From positions 1 through 47,836 of the forward strand of contig JALHPG010000014.1 of assembly GCA_022842625.1 (NCBI GenBank): 47,836 nucleotides of DNA. The letters run 5' to 3'. Positions within the stretch are counted from its first letter, which is position 1. Each line of letters opens with the position of its first letter. This document shows, piece after piece, positions 24,608 to 33,529 of this stretch. The notes beneath the pieces are model-generated. The model worked only from the letters and a program-made list of their open reading frames with translations. It was not told the DNA's origin and ran no database searches. The stretch is from Bacteroidia bacterium (GTDB taxonomy: Bacteria > Bacteroidota > Bacteroidia > B-17B0 > Aurantibacillaceae). The position numbers and the translations under genes were made by a program.

Positions 24608-25150
24608 ATGAAAGTTGCATTTTTTATACCATTTCTCTTTGCTATTAATAATTGTTTTTCGCAGGTATACATGTGTAAAGACGGCACAACTAAATTCACG
24701 TCCGAAGCACCGTTAGAACTTATAAAGGCGCAATCCAATAAAACTGTTGGCGCAATAGATTGCGGAAATAAAAATGTGGCCTTTTCTATTAATGTTGACT
24801 CCTTTGAAGGCTTTAACAGTGGTTTACAAAAAGAACATTTTAAAGAAAATTATTTAGAAACCATGAAGTACAGCAATGCTACTTTTAAAGGAAAAATAAT
24901 TGAAGATGTTGATTTTACAAAAAACGGAACTTACACGGTTAGAGCAAAAGGCACATTTAACATTCACGGCACCGAAAAAGAAAAAATAATTAAAACAAAA
25001 ATTACTGTTAAAGATAAGGAGATCTTAATTGAAACAAGCTTTGAAGTTCCATTAGAAGACCATAATATCAAGGTTCCAAAAGTGGTTAATCAAAAAATAG
25101 CATCCATAATTATGGTTGATGTTAAGGCAAATCTAAAACCTAAAGCCTGA
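24608..25150 (+). CDS. Secreted YceI-like protein
   Basis: A 180-residue protein with a signal peptide (about 1-19, ending CFSQ). The body has the YceI/lipocalin-like pattern: VAFSINVDSFEGFNS, an EHFKENYLETMKYSNATFKG segment, then alternating beta strands (TYTVRAKGTFNIHGTEKE) and a C-terminal IIMVDVKANL strand. YceI proteins bind long polyisoprenoid lipids in the periplasm; the specific ligand is not known. Two cysteines (about 24 and 53) could form a disulfide. It is eight bases upstream of the large sensor phosphatase gene, so they are likely cotranscribed. The link in function is unproven. Confidence 0.8.
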   Translation: MKVAFFIPFLFAINNCFSQVYMCKDGTTKFTSEAPLELIKAQSNKTVGAIDCGNKNVAFSINVDSFEGFNSGLQKEHFKENYLETMKYSNATFKGKIIEDVDFTKNGTYTVRAKGTFNIHGTEKEKIIKTKITVKDKEILIETSFEVPLEDHNIKVPKVVNQKIASIIMVDVKANLKPKA

Positions 25151-25158
25151 TTTTTATT

Positions 25159-28100
25159 GTGATCAAAAAGAGTAAAATAGTCTTATTTGCGATCTTTTAT
25201 TCTTGTCTGCTATTCCCGCAACTACAAGTAAAAAACTATTTTTCATTTTCCGGAAAAAAAGATGTTGCAGTAAATATTATTACTCAGGATAAATTAGGCT
25301 TTTTATGGCTCGGTACTAGTGAGGGTGTTTTTAAATTTGACGGTAAAACATCTGTTCAAATAGGTAAGGATAATCCAATTCTAAAAAAAGAAATTACTGC
25401 CTTATTTATTGATAGTAAAGAAGTAGTTTGGATAGGAACTAAACAAGGGAAAGTTTATTCTTTTAAGAACAATAAAATAGACTCGGTCATCCTTTCAAAA
25501 AATAACGAAGAAAAGATTACTTCCATTTGTGAAATAAATTCTGCTATTTGTTTTGGCACCTACGGTAATGGAATTTATACCTACACTAATAAACAAGTTG
25601 CCAATATAAATTCCGAAAATGGATTGGGCGACAACGTTGTTTATAAACTTACTACGGATAACAAAAATAGTTTATGGTGTGCTACCGACGGGGGAATAAC
25701 AGAAATCACTGATCTTGCAACGAAACCTAAATTTAAGATAATATCCAATAAAATTGGATTGCCCGACAACATTGTAAGAGATATTTCATTCGAAGAAAAC
25801 AGACTTGTTATATCTATGCAAGATTCCGGTGTATGTTCCTATAACCTTACTACTTTAAAGATAGATCGTATGCCGTTCTTTTCTAATTGGAGTCTTGGTA
25901 CGGTAATAAACGCTAATGCAAAAGTGCAAAACCAAACAGTTATTGCTACCGAAAAAAACGGCTTTTTACAAATTAAAAAAGGCAGAATTTCAATATACAA
26001 TTACGAAAAATACCTTCAAACTACTTCTATTAATAATTTGTTTATTGATAATTCAAAACAAATTTGGATAGCCTCCAAAAAAGGAATTAGTCAGTTTTAT
26101 GAAAGACGATTTGATTTTATAAACAATGCTAAAGGTTTAGTTGATGATAAAATTTTAGCAGTTGCAACAGATAACGATCATGCTATTTGGATAGGATCAC
26201 TAAGCGGTATTTTTAAAATAATGACCGATGATGAGGGAAAACTAATTGTCACAAAAATTCAGGATGCAACTAAATTTACTTTTTCTTGCGCAGCAAAAGC
26301 GCCCGATGGCAATATTTGGTTTGGCACTTATGGTAATGGTATAATTATTTTAAGTTCGCAAACTAAAAAAAGTTACATCATTAATTCAAAAAGCCATCAG
26401 CTATCAAACGATAATATTTCTAATATTTATTTTGCAGACAATTCTACGGTATACCTTTCTACTCTCGGAGGTGGCTTAATTAAGGCGAAAATTGATACTG
26501 AAAAAGATGGTACTAATTTTAAAATTGAAAAAACATATACAGAATTAGAAGGCTTAGGCAGTGATTATGTTTACGCTGCTTTAACCGATGATAACGGAAA
26601 ACTTTTTATAGCCACAGATGGTGGTGGATTACAAACATTAGAGGGCGAAAAATTTACAAGTTTAACCGAAAAATATAAATTAAAATCTAATACCATTGTT
26701 TCTATTTGTAAAGACAAATACAACTCTATTTGGGCTTCATCTAATGCAAACGGAATAATAAAATACGACGGCAAAACTATTACAAGCTTTAATCAAGTTA
26801 ACGGATTGCGGGATGAACAACCTCAGCAATTGATCGCTGCCGATAATACAATTTTCTCAATTAACTCTAAAGGCGTAGATAAAATAAATTGCAAAGATAA
26901 TTCTATCAGTTATTTTGATCTGTTTGAAGGCGACCTGGAGCCAAATCTAAATGCAATTTACTTTAGTAAGGATAAAATTTTTAGCGGCACTAACAATGGT
27001 GTTTTAATTTACAGAACAAGTATTGAGGGTTTAGATTCTATAAAGCCATCCTCATTTATTAAAGGCCTACAAATAAATTACAAACCATTTCCTATTGATT
27101 CTGTTTTTGAATTTTCTCATAAACAAAATAATTTAGCATTTACGTTTGATGGTATTTGGTTAAAAAATCCCGACAAACTTACTTTCAGATATAAATTAAG
27201 CGGTCTCGAAAATGATTGGTTATATTCCAACGAAGGCAAACTGATCAACTACAATAATCTTGGTGCCGGTTCTTATACCTTCATTGTTCAATCAAAAAAC
27301 GAAGAAGATGTATGGAGTTCAGAGGCTACCTTTTCATTCACCATACTCTCTCCTATTTGGAAAAAATGGTGGTTTTGGGTGATGGTGATTATAATTGCTT
27401 TTCTGGTTATTTATTCCTTCGTTAAATACAGATTAAAAGCACTTCAAAAAGAAAATTTAATCCTCGAAGAAAAAGTAGCGCAACGTACAAAAGAAATTGA
27501 AAAACAATCGGAGATAATCGCAGAAGCAAATAAAGAATTGGAACAACTTTCCATTGTTGCAGCCAGAACAGATAATGTTGTATTGATCTTAAACCCCGAT
27601 GGCGATATAGAATATGTGAACGAGAGTTTTACAAGACTAAACAGAATTACCTTAAAAGAAATTTTAGAGAAAAAACTTAACATTTTTACATCCAGCAATA
27701 ATTCACGAATAAAAGATTTTGTAGATGAGGCAGTTTCAACAAAACGCTCTATCAAATACGAATCTTTTAATACTAAAAACCCTGATAACCAGGTTTGGGA
27801 AGCATCTACACTTACTCCTATTTTTGACGAAAACGATCAAATAAAAAAGCTGATTATTATTGACAGCGATATAACCGAATCAAAAAAACAACAAAAAATA
27901 ATTGAGCAAAAGAATAAAGATATTACCGATAGTATTTCTTACGCGCGCAAAATTCAGCATGCTATTTTACCTGAGAATAAATTAATACAAAAACATATTC
28001 CCAATTCTTTTGTATTGTATATGACCAAAGATATTGTGAGCGGTGATTTTTACTGGTTTGCGCACATGGATGACTTTAGTATTATTGCTGCTATAGATTG

Positions 28101-28686
28101 CACAGGCCACGGCGTTCCGGGAGCTTTTATGAGTTTGATAGGTTATAATATTTTAAATAAAATTGTTAATGAGCAAAAAATTGTTGATCCAAAAGATATT
28201 TTATTTGAATTAAATAACGGCGTTTTAGAAACATTGTATAAGAACGAATCTGAATCTAAAGACGGAATGGACATTGCCATTTGCAAAATAAACCATAAAA
28301 ATAATACTATTGATTATGCCGGCGCTATGCGTCCGTTATGGATGGTAAAACAAACTGACGGAGAGCCTGTTTTAACCGAAATTAAGGCCGATAAAATACC
28401 TATTGGCACCAAACAACAAGACAGAACAGAAACCATCGCTTATACAACGCATAACATTAAAGTAGAAAAAGGCGACTCCTTTTATATTTTTACCGACGGC
28501 TATGCTGATCAATTTGGCGGAGCAAAAGAAAAAAAATACAGCACAGGTAAATTAAAAGAGCTTATCCTTAAAAACTCTGCATTAGACTTTACAAAGCAGG
28601 GTAATAACATTAAAGCCGAACACCTTGCCTGGAAAGGCTCACATGAGCAGGTAGATGACATCTTGGTAATTGGATTTAAGTTGTAA
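25159..28686 (+). CDS. Propeller-PAS-SpoIIE sensor phosphatase
   Basis: A 1175-residue one-chain transmembrane sensor. A signal peptide (about 1-20) precedes two-component-regulator (Reg_prop) beta-propeller repeats (about 30-640; recurrent IWIGT, NGI and D-x-G blades), then a Y_Y_Y domain (about 652-727), one transmembrane segment (about 735-757), a coiled coil (about 765-800), PAS (about 800-915) and a SpoIIE/PP2C phosphatase domain (about 923-1175). The PP2C metal and core motifs are intact: SGDFYW, DCTGHGVPGAF, DGMDIAI, FTDGYADQFGG and DDILVIGF. It would sense something in the periplasm and dephosphorylate a cytosolic phosphoprotein, perhaps an anti-sigma antagonist; the target is not in the window. 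No histidine kinase domain is present. The start is GTG at 25159. Confidence 0.93.
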   Translation: MIKKSKIVLFAIFYSCLLFPQLQVKNYFSFSGKKDVAVNIITQDKLGFLWLGTSEGVFKFDGKTSVQIGKDNPILKKEITALFIDSKEVVWIGTKQGKVYSFKNNKIDSVILSKNNEEKITSICEINSAICFGTYGNGIYTYTNKQVANINSENGLGDNVVYKLTTDNKNSLWCATDGGITEITDLATKPKFKIISNKIGLPDNIVRDISFEENRLVISMQDSGVCSYNLTTLKIDRMPFFSNWSLGTVINANAKVQNQTVIATEKNGFLQIKKGRISIYNYEKYLQTTSINNLFIDNSKQIWIASKKGISQFYERRFDFINNAKGLVDDKILAVATDNDHAIWIGSLSGIFKIMTDDEGKLIVTKIQDATKFTFSCAAKAPDGNIWFGTYGNGIIILSSQTKKSYIINSKSHQLSNDNISNIYFADNSTVYLSTLGGGLIKAKIDTEKDGTNFKIEKTYTELEGLGSDYVYAALTDDNGKLFIATDGGGLQTLEGEKFTSLTEKYKLKSNTIVSICKDKYNSIWASSNANGIIKYDGKTITSFNQVNGLRDEQPQQLIAADNTIFSINSKGVDKINCKDNSISYFDLFEGDLEPNLNAIYFSKDKIFSGTNNGVLIYRTSIEGLDSIKPSSFIKGLQINYKPFPIDSVFEFSHKQNNLAFTFDGIWLKNPDKLTFRYKLSGLENDWLYSNEGKLINYNNLGAGSYTFIVQSKNEEDVWSSEATFSFTILSPIWKKWWFWVMVIIIAFLVIYSFVKYRLKALQKENLILEEKVAQRTKEIEKQSEIIAEANKELEQLSIVAARTDNVVLILNPDGDIEYVNESFTRLNRITLKEILEKKLNIFTSSNNSRIKDFVDEAVSTKRSIKYESFNTKNPDNQVWEASTLTPIFDENDQIKKLIIIDSDITESKKQQKIIEQKNKDITDSISYARKIQHAILPENKLIQKHIPNSFVLYMTKDIVSGDFYWFAHMDDFSIIAAIDCTGHGVPGAFMSLIGYNILNKIVNEQKIVDPKDILFELNNGVLETLYKNESESKDGMDIAICKINHKNNTIDYAGAMRPLWMVKQTDGEPVLTEIKADKIPIGTKQQDRTETIAYTTHNIKVEKGDSFYIFTDGYADQFGGAKEKKYSTGKLKELILKNSALDFTKQGNNIKAEHLAWKGSHEQVDDILVIGFKL

Positions 28687-28694
28687 GTCCTAAC

Positions 28695-28877
28695 ACATAA
28701 GCCACAGATTTTCGGTTTGCGCAGATTACTTTTAGTTTATAACGGTTTTAGGATTGGCGCTTATGTCCTTAAAATTAAAACGCGAGTTTTTAAAAAAACT
28801 TTAACTCCTTCATGAAATGAAAATTAAAATGCGCTGGTTCCTAAGCGGAGTCGAAGTATCCGCCCGCATAGGGCGGA
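28695..28877. repeat. Dispersed-repeat patch after the sensor gene
   Basis: This patch holds an inverted repeat ACATAAGC (28695-28702) with GCTTATGT (28759-28766), which encloses CACAGATT and GCAGATTA motifs like those of the 1523-1620 family. A second hairpin, TCCGCCC-GCATA-GGGCGGA (28859-28877), follows a CTAAGCGGAGTCGAAG tract. There is no gene between 28687 and 28898, and the second hairpin may act as a boundary to the next gene, which is convergent. Confidence 0.5.
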
Positions 28878-28898
28878 TTTGCTGTTAGTGCCAGTTAT

Positions 28899-29411
28899 TT
28901 AGTCCGCTACTCTAAAATAGGCTCTTGCTTGTCCGCGACCAAAAATTAACTCATCGGTAGTCATTTTAAAAATTGTGTAGTCGTCAATAAAATAACGTGT
29001 CGGTGTTTTCTCATGTGGTCTAAGATCAAATTTAAACTTAGTACGTTTAAATTTTATTTCGTAATAACCAGAACTAAATGGTTTGTTTAGTATCGTTGCT
29101 TCGCCTCTTATTCCAGTTTCTATACAACGTTTATTATTTGATCGTTCAAATTCTAAAATTAGTCCATTGTATGTAAATGATTGTTCTGGTTTTAAAGCCC
29201 AGTTATTGTCAGGAATTTGAAAATAAAATAAGCTGTCTGTATAGTCTTTGCCATTTCTGTCAACTATTTTATAAAGTTGCCATTTTTTTGCGACACGGCC
29301 GCAGGGTGTTTTGTAATAACGTTTGTCATCGTCTTCATACTTTTTACAATTATTAAAAAAAAGTAAAATTGTCGAGATGACTATTAATGTTTTATGGAAT
29401 CGTCTTTTCAT
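28899..29411 (-). CDS. Small hypothetical lipoprotein
   Basis: A 170-residue protein starting at ATG 29411 (the frame is open to 29426, but MKRRFHK is the natural signal start). A hydrophobic N-terminus ends in FFNNC followed by KKYEDDD, which is a plausible lipoprotein signal. The body is a run of beta-strand-like segments with a Cys pair (TPCGRVAKK near 38-46 and KRCIETG near 93-99), consistent with a lipocalin-like barrel. Downstream strands (IFKMTTDELIFGRGQARAYFRV) end in a beta hairpin. I recognise no named family and give no function. It is monocistronic, facing the sensor gene across the repeat patch. Confidence 0.65.
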   Translation of the reverse strand: MKRRFHKTLIVISTILLFFNNCKKYEDDDKRYYKTPCGRVAKKWQLYKIVDRNGKDYTDSLFYFQIPDNNWALKPEQSFTYNGLILEFERSNNKRCIETGIRGEATILNKPFSSGYYEIKFKRTKFKFDLRPHEKTPTRYFIDDYTIFKMTTDELIFGRGQARAYFRVAD

Positions 29412-29561
29412 AATTGGAACTAACAAATCTCTAGTCGAATATTTCCTAAATCTAAATTTAGTATTAATGAAACATCACTTCGTATTCACGATTAAATATA
29501 TTGAAACTTTTGTTTTAAATGTATAAAATCTGAAAGGCAGCTGGCTTAAAAAAGCAGATGC

Positions 29562-31967
29562 TTACTTTAACAACTCCATCGCCTCTTGTATAGAGATGAT
29601 CTCGTTTTTAAACGTAGCAATGATAAAGGCATCAAAAAATCCTTTTGTCTCTAATTCTTTTCTGTATTTTTCTGCAGCATCGTAGCCATTAAAGTTTCCA
29701 CTCGAATAACGGATACTTCCTGAAACAGTTGTTTGTTTTTCAACATCAGTAAGATCTTTAAATTTCTCATCCGTCATTTTTTCAAAGATCGGTTTTTTAA
29801 GTGCTCCTAATTGAATCTTAAAAAGAACTAATTTTTTATCTACCGAACTAAATATCTTTTCTTCGTTAAGATCCTCTTTGTATGATTTTTCAACTGTAGC
29901 TTTTGTTTGATTTAAAGCAATACGTTTACCGTCTTTGTAAGCAGTAACAAAAGCATCGCTATATCCTTGCACAACAAGATCTGCACGTACTGAAGCTGCT
30001 TCTTCAATAGTTCTGTACCCTTTTGTAACGTATCTATAAATACTTTCTCCGGTTTTTAACTCTAACACACCGGCACTGGTATTAAATACGCTTGCAGATA
30101 TTTTATTTTTAAATGCGCCTAATTGTACACGATAAACAATGTCTGATTTATTGAACGATTCGTTATTTGGAATTACCTCTGCACTATTTGTATTTACAGC
30201 AGTAGAGGTATTTGTAACCGCAGCATTTGTATCAGTACCTACGGCAGTTGCTGTGTTTGTATTGGCAGTTAATTTAGCAAACTCCTCATCTTCTTTTTTA
30301 ATTAATTCTGCTAACTCAGCATCGCTAATTTGTGTTATTGTTTTTCCTTTTATTTTAGAAACTCCTGCACCTTTGTTTCCATCAGTTCTAAATTCATCTC
30401 TACGCTTAACGGCCATGCTAACTTTATCATAATTACCCGATGTATAAACCACAGTAGATCCGTCTTCCAAAGTGGTAGAATTAATATCACCAATACTTAA
30501 TAAAAATGCTAATTCATCTGATGGGATAGACCCTGAATATCTTACTAATTCTACTGTGTAGGCCTCTTTTTCTTTACCTAACTTTGTTTTTTTCTTCGCC
30601 AGATCAAAAACATTTCCAACATACTCAGTTGTTTTGTCCATACCTGTGCTGTCGTTCATATACTGTGCGTACCAAGCCGCCCAATAATCATCTGTTTGTC
30701 CAACTCCTTTTTCATTTACCGGCACTCCTAATGGTGTTGCTAACTCATCATCTCTGTAATTCGGAATTCCATCTTTATCTTCATCTAACGGACAACCTTT
30801 TGCGTCAACTTTTACACCTTCCGGCGTTCCTTGACACTCATCCATCATATCAATCACCCCATCTTTATCTCTATCTTCTTTATCAAAAGCCAGCCAAAAA
30901 TTATCGCCAAGGGTATCCTTATGTAACTTTTCTTTCTGACGAGATTTTGCAATAAGATCGTATTGTAAGGCAAAAGAGGTATAAGTAAAATTGTCCTTTT
31001 GCTTTGTTCCGGCTCTGGTTCCAACACTTTTATTGGTTACACCATCTAAATAATCGGTAGTAGAAAAATAGTATTGAAAATTTAATTTAACGTCTACCCT
31101 ATCCGTTACTTTCATTAAAACTCCCGCACCTATAGGAAACGACCAGGCTCTTTCTTGATATTTTCCAAATCCATCTGCATTTCTTTCGCGAATATCTGTT
31201 TCGTAATAATAATCTCTAACAAGATCTTTTGCATTTTGAGCACCCGCAGAACCCTCTGCCATATCTTTAATACTGCCATCGCTCCAATAGAAATAAGTAT
31301 TTCCATCTTTATCTTTAAGGTCGGTTTTACTTAAAAATTCAAAACCGGTAACTCCAAAACTAATATACGGACGAACCTTATAAAGATCGGGAATAAAATT
31401 TCCAAAATCGTACATTAAATTCACACCACCTGCGCGTATCTCTGATTGAAAATTTTCATTTCTGTTTAATGAATATTCGTTAGCACCTAACTTGCCAAAC
31501 ATAATATTAAAATTTAACTGCAAGTAACGACTTAAGCGTTGAGAAATATTTAGGTCATAAGCCATTCGGGCTGTAAGCGGTGATTGAAAATGTCGTTGAT
31601 AAAGATCACCATGATAACCTAAACGTCCCATGCCTAAAGAGATCTTAGGTTTTAGTTTCTGATCAGCATTATCAATTGAATCTAATAATTTATTTTTATC
31701 CGATTCCTGCTCAAAACCCTGTCTGTAAAGCGCATCAGCATAAACAGTTTGTGTGGGAATGGTTAATGGATTGATGATATTAAATAAAGAATCACCAACA
31801 TTTTCAGGACCTTTGTATAAAGAAAACGGCTCTTTTTCGTTAATATAATGCTGTAATAATTCTTCCGGAGATAATTTATCTAAAGGAGAATAATTAAGCG
31901 TTGTATCTGTTTGAGAACGAACAGTTACAGAAACTAAAAATATAACAAGAAGTATTAGTTTCCTCAT
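29562..31967 (-). CDS. Outer-membrane protein with barrel, TSP3 repeats and two SPOR-like tails
   Basis: An 801-residue envelope protein. A signal peptide (about 1-18, ending VRSQ) leads to a beta-barrel-like region (about 100-345) with alternating aromatic strands. Two TSP3 calcium-binding repeats (about 358-412, DRDKDGVIDMMDEC and EDKDGIPNYRDD) follow, then a helical linker rich in T, N and A (about 575-605), and two SPOR-like domains (about 609-690 and 711-801). SPOR domains bind denuded peptidoglycan. The tail ends ISIQEAMELLK, which closely echoes the end of the neighbouring protein (ITVQEALMISN). It is the second gene of a minus-strand pair, 35 bases after the 32003-33430 gene. A role in wall-linked envelope structure is inferred; T9SS or gliding links are unproven. 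Confidence 0.85.
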   Translation of the reverse strand: MRKLILLVIFLVSVTVRSQTDTTLNYSPLDKLSPEELLQHYINEKEPFSLYKGPENVGDSLFNIINPLTIPTQTVYADALYRQGFEQESDKNKLLDSIDNADQKLKPKISLGMGRLGYHGDLYQRHFQSPLTARMAYDLNISQRLSRYLQLNFNIMFGKLGANEYSLNRNENFQSEIRAGGVNLMYDFGNFIPDLYKVRPYISFGVTGFEFLSKTDLKDKDGNTYFYWSDGSIKDMAEGSAGAQNAKDLVRDYYYETDIRERNADGFGKYQERAWSFPIGAGVLMKVTDRVDVKLNFQYYFSTTDYLDGVTNKSVGTRAGTKQKDNFTYTSFALQYDLIAKSRQKEKLHKDTLGDNFWLAFDKEDRDKDGVIDMMDECQGTPEGVKVDAKGCPLDEDKDGIPNYRDDELATPLGVPVNEKGVGQTDDYWAAWYAQYMNDSTGMDKTTEYVGNVFDLAKKKTKLGKEKEAYTVELVRYSGSIPSDELAFLLSIGDINSTTLEDGSTVVYTSGNYDKVSMAVKRRDEFRTDGNKGAGVSKIKGKTITQISDAELAELIKKEDEEFAKLTANTNTATAVGTDTNAAVTNTSTAVNTNSAEVIPNNESFNKSDIVYRVQLGAFKNKISASVFNTSAGVLELKTGESIYRYVTKGYRTIEEAASVRADLVVQGYSDAFVTAYKDGKRIALNQTKATVEKSYKEDLNEEKIFSSVDKKLVLFKIQLGALKKPIFEKMTDEKFKDLTDVEKQTTVSGSIRYSSGNFNGYDAAEKYRKELETKGFFDAFIIATFKNEIISIQEAMELLK

Positions 31968-32002
31968 AAAGAATTAATTACTGTAAAAATAGAAAAAATA
32001 TT

Positions 32003-33430
32003 CTATTTATACCATTTTTGATTACTAATCATTAATGCTTCTTGTACAGTAATTCGCTTACTTTGATTATAGGCAACTACAAAAGCACCTCTAACACCAT
32101 TATTATTTCTAATAGATTCTCTTTGATCACGAGCACCCTTGTATTCTCCATGAGAACCTACCATGAATTTAGAAAAACCACCTTGCATTTCACTTTTTAC
32201 CGTTTCAGAAATTCTGAATTTTTGTTTTAAAACAGAAGCAGTAACATTTCCATTAGTAAAAGCACCAATTTGAACCATATAATTTACGTTACCGTCTTTT
32301 TTTGCCACTGTTTCATCAACGGGATTAGTATTTGTAGGAGTTTCTGTTTGAGTAGCTACGGCTACTGTTTCTGTTGGAGCTACTACTGCAACAGTTGGAG
32401 TAGCTACGGCTACTGTTTCTGTTGGAGCTACTACCGCAACAGTTGGAGTAACTACGGCTATTGTTTCTGTTGGAGCTACTACCGCAACAGTTGGAGTTAT
32501 AACAGGTTCTGTTGTGTTTGTTGCAACAGCAGGTGTTAAGGAAATTTCAAGTGGCTCAGGCGTTAATAAATATTTTTTGCTTTGATTATCTTCTAAATAA
32601 GAGTATTCGCCTTTTAATGTCATAGATATTGAAACCGTACTTGTTAAAGAATAAGATAATTCTAACTCATCTTTAATTAAAACACTAACCCAAACAAATT
32701 TAACTTTACCATCAGCAACAGAAAAAGAACTTCCGTCTGTACTTATTGCTTTGGCTATAACTCCGGATTTTAGATCGTCACTGTATCTTGCAAAACCTCT
32801 AGTTGAACCTTTTTTTACTTTTAAGTTAACAATGTATTCGCCATCGTTGGTTCCTTTTGAAATAGTTCTAACAACTGTAACATTGCCGGCAGGCTCCTTA
32901 TTTGAGTTAGATACTGATGTATTCGTTTCTGTTGCAGCAGTTGTATTTGTGTTTGCAGTAGTTTCAGGAGTTGTTGTTTGCGTAGTTGTTGCATTTGCAG
33001 CTGCTTCAATTGTTATTTCAATTGGCACCATTTCTACCACTTGTTTAGCATTATTCTCAACAAAAGAATATTTAGCACCAATGGTTTTTGCGCCCGATGC
33101 AGATGAGGATGCTACTAAAGTTGCTTTAATTACGATATCATTTTCACTAGGCAAACTTGCCCACACCCATTTTGCTATACCATCGCTAAAGCTATAATTT
33201 GCTCCTCTATTATCAAGTTCTTTTAAACTTAATCCTTCAGGTAGTTCTAACTGAAGTTTAGCAAAACCGCTCATTGTACCTTTAGTAACTTTAATTTCTA
33301 TTGGCACTTCTTGTCCTGCTATTATCGTTTTAGGAATGTTACCTGATACGGTAATGCCATTGTCGCCACCGAATAAACTATAAATAAAAACGGTAAAGGC
33401 GTTAACCAGAATAAATAAGTATTTTATCAT
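32003..33430 (-). CDS. Secreted protein with duplicated beta-domains, repeat linker and SPOR-like tail
   Basis: A 475-residue protein starting at ATG 33430 (MIKYLFILV); the frame continues to a TTG at 33448 but the ATG gives a signal or anchor helix at residues 5-20. Two homologous beta-domains lie at about 26-142 and 184-298. They share KGxxxGFA (50-57 and 207-214), a following FS...VW strand and GxYSxxExN. A Thr/Asn linker sits between them. Residues about 300-360 are a proline/valine/threonine linker with three 16-residue repeats (VAVVAPTET-type). A SPOR-like domain (about 378-475) ends the protein. The SPOR domain suggests peptidoglycan binding. The function is unknown; a partner role with the next gene is likely from context. 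Confidence 0.82.
   Translation of the reverse strand: MIKYLFILVNAFTVFIYSLFGGDNGITVSGNIPKTIIAGQEVPIEIKVTKGTMSGFAKLQLELPEGLSLKELDNRGANYSFSDGIAKWVWASLPSENDIVIKATLVASSSASGAKTIGAKYSFVENNAKQVVEMVPIEITIEAAANATTTQTTTPETTANTNTTAATETNTSVSNSNKEPAGNVTVVRTISKGTNDGEYIVNLKVKKGSTRGFARYSDDLKSGVIAKAISTDGSSFSVADGKVKFVWVSVLIKDELELSYSLTSTVSISMTLKGEYSYLEDNQSKKYLLTPEPLEISLTPAVATNTTEPVITPTVAVVAPTETIAVVTPTVAVVAPTETVAVATPTVAVVAPTETVAVATQTETPTNTNPVDETVAKKDGNVNYMVQIGAFTNGNVTASVLKQKFRISETVKSEMQGGFSKFMVGSHGEYKGARDQRESIRNNNGVRGAFVVAYNQSKRITVQEALMISNQKWYK
32351..32494 (-). repeat. Three tandem 48-bp coding repeats
   Basis: Three copies of a 48-base unit start at 32351, 32399 and 32447 and encode VAVVAPTET[VI]AV[AV][TQ]T-type 16-residue repeats. 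The copies differ at only a few bases. The unit length is a multiple of three, so gain or loss of units keeps the reading frame and changes linker length. Confidence 0.9.
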
Positions 33431-33529
33431 GGCACTAAAATAGCTCAACTTAAGGCTGAGATATTTGTAGCAGTTAACGTTTTAATAACACTAAAACGTT
33501 AACTGTAATAAACATACGATTGTTAATTT

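Noticed and set aside
32351..32494. Possible CRISPR or minisatellite array
   Set aside because: Three identical-length units are in frame within a real coding gene and encode a Pro/Val/Thr linker, with no spacers.
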